NCBI GenBank assembly: GCA_023954475.1
Contig: JAMLHW010000009.1
Span: 124,001-188,000 of the forward strand
Length of the DNA: 64,000 nucleotides
Reading direction: 5' to 3'
From: Anaerolineae bacterium
Lineage (GTDB): Bacteria; Chloroflexota; Anaerolineae; Promineifilales; Promineifilaceae
Position 1 is the stretch's first letter; each line of letters starts with the position of its first letter. This document shows positions 7,563-15,745 of the stretch, one piece after another. A model generated the notes under the pieces. The model was not told the origin of the DNA. It did not search any database and saw only the letters and a program-made list of their open reading frames with translations. The position numbers and the translations under genes are program-made.

Positions 7563-8846
7563 CTAAATCGTCGTGCCATCAGGAATAATGGCATTCTTCG
7601 GCACGATGACAATCCCTTCGCGCGACACCCAATTGACTTCAGTGCCTAATTCGCCACCTGTCTCAGGTGTATCAGGACGCTCCGCCCAGGAACGAATGAC
7701 AACACCATTACCAATGCGCGCATTTTTGTCGATAATCGCGCCTTCGATAAACGAGCCTGAGCCAATACCGATATTCGGTCGGCCGATGCGCTGGTTTTCT
7801 GCACGATCTTTATCGTTCTCGTAAATATCACTGCCCATCATGATACTGGAATCCAGCGTGACATTATTGGCAATAATCGAACGCAAGCCGATGACCGAAT
7901 TGCGAATGGTTGCATCTTGCACGCGGCAACCGTCGGAAAGCAAAACATTGTGAATGCTGCCGCCCTGCACTTTGGAGCCAGGCAAAAAACGAGGACGCGT
8001 ATAGATTGGGTGATCGCGATCGTACAGATTAAAGCGCGGTAGTGCCGCTGCCATCTCCAAATTGACCTCATAAAAGCGGCGAATGGTTCCGATATCTTCC
8101 CAGAATCCGTCGAAACGATAACCGACAACTTTGTAATCACCGATAGCACCAGGGATAATCTCTTTGCCAAAGTCATCTCCGGGACGCGACAGCATCTCAA
8201 AGAGCAATTCAGTGCGGAACAAATAAATACCCATCGAAGCCATCAACGGCTTTTCCGCACCGGGCATGCTCTCCAATTCTTCGATACGTGCCGGATCTTT
8301 GGGCTTCTCTTCAAACTCTGTGATGACACTATCAGGATCCATCTTCAGGATACCAAGCCCCGGTGCATCGATGCGGGTTACAGGCTGTACAGCGATGGAA
8401 ATGTCCGCTTTTGCTGCGATATGTTTCTCCGCAAAATCGCGATAGTTCATGCGATAAAGATGATCGCCGCCTAAAATAAGTGTATATTCTGAACCCGCTT
8501 CGAGTAATTCAATAGCCTGCTTGCGCACCGCATCGGCCGTTCCCTGATACCATTCGCCACTTGTCGGTGTTTGTTCAGCAGCGAGAATCTGTACCCATCC
8601 CCGATGGAACATATCGCGTGTGTAGGTACGATACAGGTGGCGATGTAAAGAAGCTGAATTGAATTGGGTCAACACAGCGATCTTGTCGATGCCGGCATGA
8701 ATGCAGTTGCTCATGGGGATGTCGATCAACCGGTATTTGCCCGCCAACGGTACAGCCGGCTTGGCGCGCTCCGCCGTCAGAGGGTACAGACGTGTACCAC
8801 GCCCACCACCTAGAATAACACCCATCACTTTTGACATGTCTAGCAT
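7563..8846 (-). CDS. glgC: Glucose-1-phosphate adenylyltransferase
   Basis: Makes ADP-glucose from glucose-1-phosphate and ATP, the first committed step of bacterial glycogen synthesis. The 427-residue length is normal for GlgC. N-terminal nucleotidyltransferase motifs are clear: G-G-G-R-G-T-R-L-Y-P-L-T for the substrate loop, K-P-A-V-P-L-A-G-K-Y-R for the allosteric and ATP region, then I-L-G-G-D-H-L-Y for the catalytic Asp. The C-terminal third has the hexapeptide rhythm of a left-handed beta-helix. The ATG at 8846 has AGGAG at good spacing. No other glycogen genes are next to it in this window. Confidence 0.95.
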   Translation of the reverse strand: MLDMSKVMGVILGGGRGTRLYPLTAERAKPAVPLAGKYRLIDIPMSNCIHAGIDKIAVLTQFNSASLHRHLYRTYTRDMFHRGWVQILAAEQTPTSGEWYQGTADAVRKQAIELLEAGSEYTLILGGDHLYRMNYRDFAEKHIAAKADISIAVQPVTRIDAPGLGILKMDPDSVITEFEEKPKDPARIEELESMPGAEKPLMASMGIYLFRTELLFEMLSRPGDDFGKEIIPGAIGDYKVVGYRFDGFWEDIGTIRRFYEVNLEMAAALPRFNLYDRDHPIYTRPRFLPGSKVQGGSIHNVLLSDGCRVQDATIRNSVIGLRSIIANNVTLDSSIMMGSDIYENDKDRAENQRIGRPNIGIGSGSFIEGAIIDKNARIGNGVVIRSWAERPDTPETGGELGTEVNWVSREGIVIVPKNAIIPDGTTI

Positions 8847-8982
8847 AATAGTTCTCCTGTTCTAACTGCTCAAGTCGCCCCTTTTTCGCGTATTATACCT
8901 GTTTTTTCGGCCGAAATGCCCATTCGCCATCGCCTTACACGTTCTTAACTTGCAATGCTCCCAATCGCAGTAATTGCGATAA

Positions 8983-9522
8983 TTATACGGTGCTTTCTTC
9001 CAAATCCAGCGCCATTAAATAACCACGGGCACGCTCAGTGAGCGGATAGCGATTGACCAGTGCCCAGAAATCGGGCCCGTGGTTTGGCTGCACCAAATGG
9101 GCCAACTCGTGCACAAGGACGTAGTCAAGTACCCAGGCAGGCAATTGGGCAACCCGGTCGCTGATCCGTATGGTGCCATTCGCCGGTGTACAGCTTCCGT
9201 AGCGATGCTGCTGATTGGTGACGAAGCGGATAGAGTGCCAACTGAGCTTGCCGTCAAAATAGGTTTGATTGAGCTGAACAGCGCGTTGCTCGAGCTCTGC
9301 ATCAGCTGGCTTCTGCTGCCGACGCTGCATCCGCCTACGCAACTTTGCAATGATTGGTTGTAGCTCGGCATCAGACAACGTCGCCGGCGCTAGCACCACA
9401 AGAACGCCTTGCTCCAGTCGTGCCTGTACCGTTTTCTTACGACGCTTGCTGCGTACTACACGAATTTCAATCTCTTCTGTCTCAGTATCTGGAGCTGTTT
9501 TTGAATGAGTTTCAGGTGTCAT
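8983..9522 (-). CDS. YgjP/SprT-like zinc metallopeptidase (DUF45-type)
   Basis: 179 residues from the ATG at 9522 (a TTG at 9567 is also open). The C-terminal half carries H-E-L-A-H (138-142) with a third ligand at His148, the HExxHx5H zinc site of the YgjP/DUF45 metal-dependent hydrolase family. The preceding R-Y-G-S-C segment and the tail R-A-R-G-Y-L also fit that family. The first 70 residues are charged and basic. Family members sit beside restriction and DNA-repair genes in many genomes, but substrates are unknown. A TCGGCCGA copy lies in the gap behind glgC's start (8907). Confidence 0.82.
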   Translation of the reverse strand: MTPETHSKTAPDTETEEIEIRVVRSKRRKKTVQARLEQGVLVVLAPATLSDAELQPIIAKLRRRMQRRQQKPADAELEQRAVQLNQTYFDGKLSWHSIRFVTNQQHRYGSCTPANGTIRISDRVAQLPAWVLDYVLVHELAHLVQPNHGPDFWALVNRYPLTERARGYLMALDLEESTV

Positions 9523-9746
9523 TAGTGTGTCTTTTGTAAGCTGTACGTATAGCGCGAAATAGATCAATCAGAGCCGAATAGTGCGACTTTTCTCAGGTTT
9601 CCATACATTGCAGAGAGCAGCTCAACAAGGGCGATTTGGGCTTGATGACTATCAGTACACGAAATCAGCGTATCACTTGACAGAAATGCGACTATCGCTT
9701 ATTCTGGTTATAGCTCTATACGAAACCTTGACAGCCTGAACTACGC

Positions 9747-10715
9747 ATGAACAGTCGGCAACAATCGCCCTTATTTCCCGAATCATCTCTCCCACCCGAA
9801 AAAGACAGTTTGCAGCGTCTTGTATCGGCCGATACGTCGTTGAAAGCTGCTATCGGTGTTTTCGAGCAGCACATGCGGCAAGAGGGTTTCTCCATCCACA
9901 CTATTAAAGCATTTACCAGCGATTTACGCTTGCTCGGTAAATTCCTGGGCATCGGACAGCCCGTCGGCAACATCGGTTCAAAAGAACTCAACGATTTCCT
10001 GTTTTGGCTGAAAAACGAACGTGGCGTGCCATGCAGCCCTAAATCATACGCCCGTCGTGTGACGACACTCAAAGTGTTTTTTGAGTGGCTTAACCAGGGC
10101 GACGTTTTGACACACAATCCAGCCACTGCCGTCATTCAGGAATCAGTCACCAGCCCACTACCCAATTTGCCGACCGACTCTGAAATTGAGCAAGCGCTGG
10201 CAGTTTCGACAGCCTGGTTGACGGGCGAGAATCGGCGCAAACCAGATGCTCGCCCCCATTTGCTGCTCACGCTGTTGCTCAAAACAGGCATCAAAAAAGG
10301 TGAAGCGATGACCATTCACCCCAATCATATCGACCGGGGTGATGAAGACAACGAACCGACGCTGTTTATCCGTTATAAAAGTCCCCGTATGCGCTACAAA
10401 GAGCGCAAAGTACCGTTGGATGCGAGTTGGCTGGAGACGCTCGATCTCTATCTCGAACAATACGCACCGCCCGATACGCTGTTTACGTGTACAGCACGCA
10501 ATTTAGAATACATTTTGCGCGATATTGGTGACGAGGCAGAGTTGGAACGCGGCAAACTGTCGTTTGAGAATGTGCGCTGGGCATCGGCGCTGCGCGATTA
10601 TCGCGCCAATGTCGATCCCGACCAAATTCGTCAGCGTCTCGGCCTGTCCAAAGTAACCTGGCGCGAAACCAAAAACAAACTGGACAAGTTGGTCGCCAAA
10701 CTCTACCCCACTTAA
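9747..10715 (+). CDS. Degenerate tyrosine recombinase-like protein
   Basis: 322 residues with the two-domain plan of XerC/XerD-type integrases: an N-terminal SAM-like core-binding domain (about 30-125, with the typical L-x-x-F-F-x-W-L segment) and a C-terminal catalytic-like domain. The active site is not intact. The first catalytic Arg is Lys (T-G-I-K-K-G-E), the HxxR box reads E-N-V-R-W so only its Arg remains, and where the nucleophilic Tyr should follow L-G-L-S the sequence is V-T-W-R-E-T with no Tyr. It may bind DNA without cutting it. The frame is intact with normal codon use, so it is not an obvious pseudogene. No attachment sites or phage genes are nearby. Confidence 0.75.
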   Translation: MNSRQQSPLFPESSLPPEKDSLQRLVSADTSLKAAIGVFEQHMRQEGFSIHTIKAFTSDLRLLGKFLGIGQPVGNIGSKELNDFLFWLKNERGVPCSPKSYARRVTTLKVFFEWLNQGDVLTHNPATAVIQESVTSPLPNLPTDSEIEQALAVSTAWLTGENRRKPDARPHLLLTLLLKTGIKKGEAMTIHPNHIDRGDEDNEPTLFIRYKSPRMRYKERKVPLDASWLETLDLYLEQYAPPDTLFTCTARNLEYILRDIGDEAELERGKLSFENVRWASALRDYRANVDPDQIRQRLGLSKVTWRETKNKLDKLVAKLYPT

Positions 10716-10727
10716 ATGGGTGTAACG

Positions 10728-11123
10728 CTACTGCAACGTCACCTGCTTTTCGCCCGGCTCCAAGACATCAAACGTCACGACGCGCCGATCCACTTCCATA
10801 CGCGGAAATCCGTCTTCTAACACAGCATAATAGACGACAACCAACAATTCATACGTGTCGGTACCGTCACTGTCGCGCAAGAACGTGTTGAGATGAAAAT
10901 TGGACTCCGGCGTCTGCACAACGGACAACTGACCGGCCCACTCACCGCGTGCATTTCTGATATCGACATCCAGCGACGGGCGCTCGATAAAGGGTGTCAG
11001 GTCAAAGCCAACGGCGATGCGGCGACCGCCCGGATGGACGTAAATGCCAATGTCGTTGATCCGCACGTCTTCCCGGCTGCGTGGCGTGCGTGAGGGATCG
11101 TCAAAAAAGTCGATTTGCATCAT
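10728..11123 (-). CDS. Hypothetical beta-rich protein
   Basis: 131 residues from the ATG at 11123, not recognised. It is acidic and beta-prone, with no signal peptide, no membrane segment and no cysteine pairs. A block reading I-G-I-Y-V-H-P-G-G-R-R-I near residue 25 and a closing V-V-T-F-D-V-L-E-P-G-E are the most distinctive parts, compatible with an Ig-like or C2-like sandwich. It converges on the recombinase-like gene with a 12-bp gap. The start is placed at 11123 because TATAAT lies 9 nt upstream; a second ATG follows directly at 11120. Confidence 0.6.
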   Translation of the reverse strand: MMQIDFFDDPSRTPRSREDVRINDIGIYVHPGGRRIAVGFDLTPFIERPSLDVDIRNARGEWAGQLSVVQTPESNFHLNTFLRDSDGTDTYELLVVVYYAVLEDGFPRMEVDRRVVTFDVLEPGEKQVTLQ

Positions 11124-11132
11124 AGTATTGGC

Positions 11133-11138
11133 ATTATA
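11133..11138 (-). promoter_or_regulatory. -10 box TATAAT close to the start codon
   Basis: Minus-strand TATAAT at 11138-11133 lies 9 nt before the ATG at 11123, leaving room for only a few leader bases. No ribosome site can fit between. A TCGGCCGA copy lies further upstream at 11166-11173. Confidence 0.45.
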
Positions 11139-11203
11139 ACGCAACGCAGCCAGACCGCGTGATTTTCGGCCGAAAACAACGCATTTCGCACCCCTACACG
11201 AAA

Positions 11204-12460
11204 TTAAGAGTCGTTTTCTGACTCCAATTTACGCAGCAACCGCTCAGCACGATGTGCCAACGCCTGACGCTGTATCCAATCACGCGCCGGAACCAATGCC
11301 TGTGCCGCTTGCGTCCAATGTAAAGCCTGCGCCAAATCGCGATCGTGCCATTCGTAATATTTCGCGAGTTCAACATGGGCGGGCGTGAGTTGCGACGACG
11401 TATGGGCTACCTGCTGCCACAACGGCACCGCTTCAGCACGGCGGTCGCGCCGTTTGATGACAGCGCCTAATTCAAGCAAAATGGCATGCCATTGCTCAAT
11501 ATCGCAATCGAGTGACGCCGCATAACGCAAATTCGCTTCGGCCGAATCCCATAACCCCAATTGAGCTTGCCATTTCGCCAGGCTCAGCAAATCGAGCGGT
11601 TCGTGCAACTGCCGATAGTCGGCAAACGCCCGCACGATGTGTGTCGTCAACACGACCATCGACATCAAATCAATGCGATTGCGATAGAGCATGCGCTGTA
11701 TGTCAGTTGCATCACCGCTCCGCACAAATTCAGCGTAGATCAACGGAATCAGGTACCCTTCAATGTCCATGGCGCTGCGTTCCAGCCCCAAAACCGCGTT
11801 TTCCAGCGCGTGCAGCGAGTAGCTGCCCAGACGCCGGTGCCATAAACGCCGCGCAGGCAGCATCAAATCAAAATTCGGCAGGTCAGACAGCGGATCACGC
11901 ATCCGATTCATGAAGTAGCGATTTTGCACCAGCGGAACATCAAAACTACGCCCGTTGAACGTCACCAGGCCGACGCGATCCGGATCAGCAGTCAGGTCGG
12001 TAAACGCATGTAACACGGCGCTTTCTTCACCCGGATCGCGGGCAAAAAACTGCCGGGTAACAAATGTGTCACCGGAGAAAAAACCGGCACTGATGGTATG
12101 TGCCCATGCGCCAGCTCCGGCTAACCCGGTTGTCTCTACGTCGAAGAACAGACATCGGCCGAATTTTACATCGCTCAATTCGGCCGACGTGTACGGCACG
12201 ACGACTGCCGCGTCACATGTCCGCACATCGCCCAGCGCAATTTGGCCGTGTGTATGCTGCACCGGATAGACTGTATCGATGACAAAACAGGTGCCCATCC
12301 CGTTTTCAACCACATCGCCATTGGGAAACAACTGCTCGAGCGTCGTCTCTGCGCGGCGCGACGGCAGCGACATACGTGGTGGACGCGGCGGCACTTTCAG
12401 GTCCCGTGTCCCTTTGGTCACACCCAGTCGGCGCAATTTTTCTTGCCAATCCCCGTTCAT
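11204..12460 (-). CDS. YprB-type RNase H-like exonuclease with C-terminal TPR-like region
   Basis: 418 residues. The middle domain (about 100-270) has the DEDD nuclease residues of the YprB ribonuclease H-like family: Asp107 and Glu109 in F-F-D-V-E-T-T-G-L, Asp174 in F-N-G-R-S-F-D, and a final Asp264 in N-R-I-D-L. The family is predicted to be a 3'-5' exonuclease acting on nucleic acid; the substrate is unknown. The C-terminal 130 residues are helical with A/L/W periodicity resembling tetratricopeptide repeats, so a protein partner is likely. It is divergent from the MutS-like gene, and the shared 220-bp gap contains a strong hairpin. Four TCGGCCGA copies lie in or next to it. Confidence 0.82.
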   Translation of the reverse strand: MNGDWQEKLRRLGVTKGTRDLKVPPRPPRMSLPSRRAETTLEQLFPNGDVVENGMGTCFVIDTVYPVQHTHGQIALGDVRTCDAAVVVPYTSAELSDVKFGRCLFFDVETTGLAGAGAWAHTISAGFFSGDTFVTRQFFARDPGEESAVLHAFTDLTADPDRVGLVTFNGRSFDVPLVQNRYFMNRMRDPLSDLPNFDLMLPARRLWHRRLGSYSLHALENAVLGLERSAMDIEGYLIPLIYAEFVRSGDATDIQRMLYRNRIDLMSMVVLTTHIVRAFADYRQLHEPLDLLSLAKWQAQLGLWDSAEANLRYAASLDCDIEQWHAILLELGAVIKRRDRRAEAVPLWQQVAHTSSQLTPAHVELAKYYEWHDRDLAQALHWTQAAQALVPARDWIQRQALAHRAERLLRKLESENDS

Positions 12461-12513
12461 TTCGTTTCTACGGTATCTGCTTCGAGCCTCAATACATTGT
12501 AACGGAAGTTTTC

Positions 12514-12573
12514 AGAAGCCTGGCTTTTGCCATGAGTAGCGTTTGCACCAGACGAAAAAGCTAGGCTTCTTTT
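12514..12573 (+). terminator. 15-bp hairpin followed by TTTT in a divergent intergenic region
   Basis: Bases 12514-12528 pair with 12556-12570 (15 bp, one G-U), around a 27-nt loop, and the plus strand continues TTTG. This looks like an intrinsic terminator for plus-strand transcription, yet it lies upstream of the MutS-like gene and behind the start of a divergent gene, where no transcript is expected to end. It could close a short non-coding RNA or be a leader attenuator for the MutS-like operon. Confidence 0.5.
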
Positions 12574-12682
12574 GTTACAGAGTACTCAATGTTTAACTTC
12601 TCACGCATTATAACAAAAGTTTGAATGCAGTCGGGTACAATACGGGGCGCAATGTATACGCTGCAGGACTTGCCAAACCATT

Positions 12683-14545
12683 ATGTCAGCACCGACCAGA
12701 GAACTTCGACAGGCCACTTTAGCACGTCAAATTGAACGCGTTGCGACTCAATTGGAGAAACTGGAGCACACCAGTCGCATCTTCCATCGCGTGCGCCTGT
12801 CCGTGTTTTTTGTCGGTGTGGCGTTGGCGGTGATTGCTTTCTTTCAAGTTGGCATCGTCGCGTTCTGGCTGCTGATCTTGGCAACGGTCGTCGCCTTCTC
12901 AACCATCGTCTATTTTCATCGTACGCTGCTGCGCCAGATTGACCGTTATCGCGGGTGGCAGCGCATCAAATCGACGCATCTGGCGCGAATGACACTGGAT
13001 TGGGACGGTATTTCGGCCGAAATGCCCATCCGCGATCCACTGCCGCTGGAAACTGACCTCGACCTCGTCGGCGTGCATTCGCTGCACCGGCTGCTCGACA
13101 CCACCGTCACGACCAGCGGCAGCGAACGCCTGCGCGCATGGCTCACTGCGCCCCGCCCCGACCCTGATCGCATTGCAGCGCGACAGGCTTTGGTCATGGA
13201 ACTCGTGCCACGCCCGTTGTTCCGCGACAAACTCCTGTTACAGGCGCGTCTGGCAGCCCGCTCAGACGAAAAATGGTCGGCCGATACGCTGCAAAAGTGG
13301 CTGGAAAACAATCCGGCTACCGGATCGCTGCGACCCTGGCTGCTGCTGCTGTCGGCGCTGAGTATCGCCAATATCATTCTGTTCAGCCTGTATTTGGCAG
13401 GCATTGCCGCGTCGTGGTGGCTGGTCACGTTTTTACCGTATGTGGCTTTGAGTTTGCTGCGTTCACGAGATGTACAGCCCGTTTTTGCGCAAGCGGCACA
13501 GATGCAGGATGCGTTGGGACAGTTAGGCGCTGTTTTCGGCCGATTGGAACGCGATTCCTACCACAAGATGCCCAACCTGCGCCGGTTGTGCACGCCGTTT
13601 CTCGACGCCGATCATCGGCCGAGTCGGTATTTGCAGCGCATTGGCCGCATTGTCAACGCCATGGGCATACGCGGCAACGGCCTCGTCGCCTTGCTGCTCA
13701 ATGCGGTCGTGCCCTGGGACATCTACTTCACACACCGGCTGGCGGTAGAAAAAAGCGCCATTCGGCAGTTCCTGCCCGTCTGGATGGACACATGGTTCGA
13801 GGTCGAAAGCTTGTGCGCCCTGGCAACCTTTGCGTACCTGAATCCCGACTACGCCTTCCCGACCATATCGGCCGATGGTCCTGTACTCAGCGCGACCCGC
13901 CTGGGGCATCCGCTGATCCCACACGCGCAAAAAATCGCCAACGATGTGACCGTCGACAAAGTCGGTGAAATTCTACTCATTACCGGTTCCAATATGGCCG
14001 GCAAAAGCACATTTCTGCGCACCGTCGGGCTGAACGTCGCTCTGGCATACGCCGGCAGTGTCGTCGATGCAGCGGCGCTCGATTTGCGTCCGTATCGCCT
14101 GTTTACCTGTATTCGCGTGTCCGACTCGGTGATCGACGGCATTTCGTACTTTTACGCTGAAGTGAAGCGATTACGCGCTCTGCTTGACTCGCTACGCGAA
14201 GAAAATGACCTGCCCTTACTCTATTTTATCGACGAGATCTTCCGGGGCACCAACAATCGCGAGCGCCTGAGCGGCAGCCGTGCCTATGTGCGCGCTCTGG
14301 CAGGCGGTCACGGTGTGGGATTGATCTCGACGCATGATCTCGAACTGGTCCATTTAGCGGATGAGATGCCGGAACTGCGCAACTATCATTTCCGCGAAGC
14401 TGTCATCGACGGGCGCATGGTGTTTGATTACACGCTGCGGCCCGGCCCCTGCCCGACGACCAATGCGTTGCAGATCATGCGGCTGGAAGGATTGCCGGTT
14501 CCGACTGAGTGGCGCGATGAGACTGAAAAGCTGGAAAGCACATGA
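12683..14545 (+). CDS. Membrane-associated MutS-family ATPase
   Basis: 620 residues. The C-terminal part is a MutS ABC-type ATPase: Walker A G-S-N-M-A-G-K-S-T (Lys441), Walker B F-I-D-E-I-F-R-G-T, and S-T-H-D for the H-loop. A lever/clamp-like helical middle precedes it. The N-terminal mismatch-reading domain of MutS is absent. In its place are hydrophobic helices at about 33-72 and again at about 220-258, so the protein is probably membrane bound. Related short MutS-like proteins with membrane segments are known in bacteria but have no settled role; it should not be called a mismatch repair enzyme on this evidence. Its TGA overlaps the ATG of the next gene (ATGA), so the following two genes are translationally coupled. 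Confidence 0.85.
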   Translation: MSAPTRELRQATLARQIERVATQLEKLEHTSRIFHRVRLSVFFVGVALAVIAFFQVGIVAFWLLILATVVAFSTIVYFHRTLLRQIDRYRGWQRIKSTHLARMTLDWDGISAEMPIRDPLPLETDLDLVGVHSLHRLLDTTVTTSGSERLRAWLTAPRPDPDRIAARQALVMELVPRPLFRDKLLLQARLAARSDEKWSADTLQKWLENNPATGSLRPWLLLLSALSIANIILFSLYLAGIAASWWLVTFLPYVALSLLRSRDVQPVFAQAAQMQDALGQLGAVFGRLERDSYHKMPNLRRLCTPFLDADHRPSRYLQRIGRIVNAMGIRGNGLVALLLNAVVPWDIYFTHRLAVEKSAIRQFLPVWMDTWFEVESLCALATFAYLNPDYAFPTISADGPVLSATRLGHPLIPHAQKIANDVTVDKVGEILLITGSNMAGKSTFLRTVGLNVALAYAGSVVDAAALDLRPYRLFTCIRVSDSVIDGISYFYAEVKRLRALLDSLREENDLPLLYFIDEIFRGTNNRERLSGSRAYVRALAGGHGVGLISTHDLELVHLADEMPELRNYHFREAVIDGRMVFDYTLRPGPCPTTNALQIMRLEGLPVPTEWRDETEKLEST

Positions 14546-14991
14546 CACCGTTTGAGTGCCACCGCGACCCGTTCACGCTGAGTACAGACAAGGCACGCCT
14601 CGATGTCACTGTCATTCACGCGTTTCTGAGCAACAGTTATTGGGCACGCGGCATTTCACGTGCAACTGTGGAACAGGCGATTGCCGGAGCGCTGTGTTTC
14701 GGATTGTTTGCGGGCAATGAACAAGTCGGCTTTGCCCGTGTCATCACGGACCGGGCGACATTTGCATATTTGAGCGATGTGTTTATTTTAGAAGGGTATC
14801 GGGGAAACGGCCTGGGTAAATGGCTCATCGAGTCGATTTTGGCTCATCCGGAGCTGCAAGGATTGCGCCGGTGGTTACTGGCTACAGCGGATGCACACGG
14901 ATTGTATGCGCAATTTGGCTTTGCACCGTTAGCGCATCCTGAGAAATACATGACGATCCATCGGCCGAATAGCGATCAAACAGCAGTATGA
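14542..14991 (+). CDS. GNAT family N-acetyltransferase
   Basis: 149 residues. The acetyl-CoA binding motif A is clear: V-F-I-L-E-G-Y-R-G-N-G-L-G-K-W-L (about 75-90), preceded by the F-A-Y-L-S-D-V strand and followed by a tail L-Y-A-Q-F-G-F of motif B. It belongs to the short, freestanding GNATs whose acceptor (amine, amino acid or antibiotic) cannot be read from sequence. Both ends overlap neighbours by 4 bp (ATGA), so it is the middle gene of a tight three-gene operon. Confidence 0.88.
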   Translation: MTPFECHRDPFTLSTDKARLDVTVIHAFLSNSYWARGISRATVEQAIAGALCFGLFAGNEQVGFARVITDRATFAYLSDVFILEGYRGNGLGKWLIESILAHPELQGLRRWLLATADAHGLYAQFGFAPLAHPEKYMTIHRPNSDQTAV

Positions 14992-15641
14992 CCAGACGCA
15001 GAATCAACGAATTTTATACACGCGGCGAAGAGATCGCCAACGCATCGACTCATGGGTTGGGTGTCGTGCTCGCCGCTGTCGGCCTGGTGACGCTGACCGT
15101 CATGGCGGCACGCTACGGCAGCACATGGCACGTCGTCAGCTTTACCGTCTACGGCAGCACCCTGCTCCTGCTCTTTCTCGCCTCGACGCTCTATCACACC
15201 ATTCAGCAGCCACGCGTGCGCCACTGGATGCGCGTCTGCGACCATTCGGCCATTTATCTGTTTATTGCCGGGACGTACACGCCGTTTCTGCTGGTGACGA
15301 TGCGCAACACGACCGGCCTGGTGCTGCTGATTGTGGTCTGGACGCTGGCATTTTTGGGGATCGCATTCAAGACGCTGTTTATCGGCCGATTTCACAAGCT
15401 TGAAACAGCCGGTTATGTCGCGATGGGATGGCTGTGCGTGCTGGCATTCCGCCAGATGGTGGTCAACTTGCCCCCCGGCGGACTGTACTGGCTTTTTGCC
15501 GGTGGTATCGTCTACACCGTCGGCGTGATTTTCTTCATGTGGGAGTCGCTGCCGTACAACCACGCCATCTGGCACCTGTTTGTGCTGGCCGGCAGTGTCT
15601 GCCATTTCTGCGCCATCGCTTTCCACGTGTTACCGGCGTGA
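14988..15641 (+). CDS. Hemolysin III / PAQR-family membrane protein
   Basis: 217 residues with seven predicted membrane helices. Conserved PAQR/YqfA features are present: an N-terminal A-N-A-S-T-H-G, S-T-L-Y-H at the end of helix 2, D-H-S-A-I-Y-L-F-I-A-G-T-Y-T-P in helix 3, and H-A-I-W-H-L-F-V in the last helix. The His and Asp residues form the zinc-binding, hydrolase-like site known in this superfamily. Despite the name, most members are not toxins and probably act in lipid or membrane homeostasis. It is the last gene of the MutS-like / GNAT / HlyIII operon and is followed by a GC-rich hairpin. Confidence 0.9.
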   Translation: MTRRRINEFYTRGEEIANASTHGLGVVLAAVGLVTLTVMAARYGSTWHVVSFTVYGSTLLLLFLASTLYHTIQQPRVRHWMRVCDHSAIYLFIAGTYTPFLLVTMRNTTGLVLLIVVWTLAFLGIAFKTLFIGRFHKLETAGYVAMGWLCVLAFRQMVVNLPPGGLYWLFAGGIVYTVGVIFFMWESLPYNHAIWHLFVLAGSVCHFCAIAFHVLPA

Positions 15642-15689
15642 TAATTGAGGTGGAGAACCGGGTGTATTGAAGCCGTTGGTTTCGCGTGG

Positions 15690-15709
15690 CTGGGGGCTGC
15701 CGCCCCCAG
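15690..15709. terminator. GC-rich 8-bp hairpin between convergent genes
   Basis: CTGGGGGC (15690-15697) pairs with GCCCCCAG (15702-15709) over a TGCC loop, between the hemolysin III gene and the convergent EAD1-FGS gene. The surrounding bases are C- and G-rich rather than U-rich. Likely a shared transcription end or mRNA-stabilising element. Confidence 0.5.
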
Positions 15710-15745
15710 ACCCCCGCCAGAAGCCAGAAAACAGAAACCAGCAGA

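Noticed and set aside
9747-11144. Integrated phage or genomic island marked by the integrase-like gene
   Set aside because: The recombinase is degenerate, and there is no tRNA, direct repeat or phage gene beside it.
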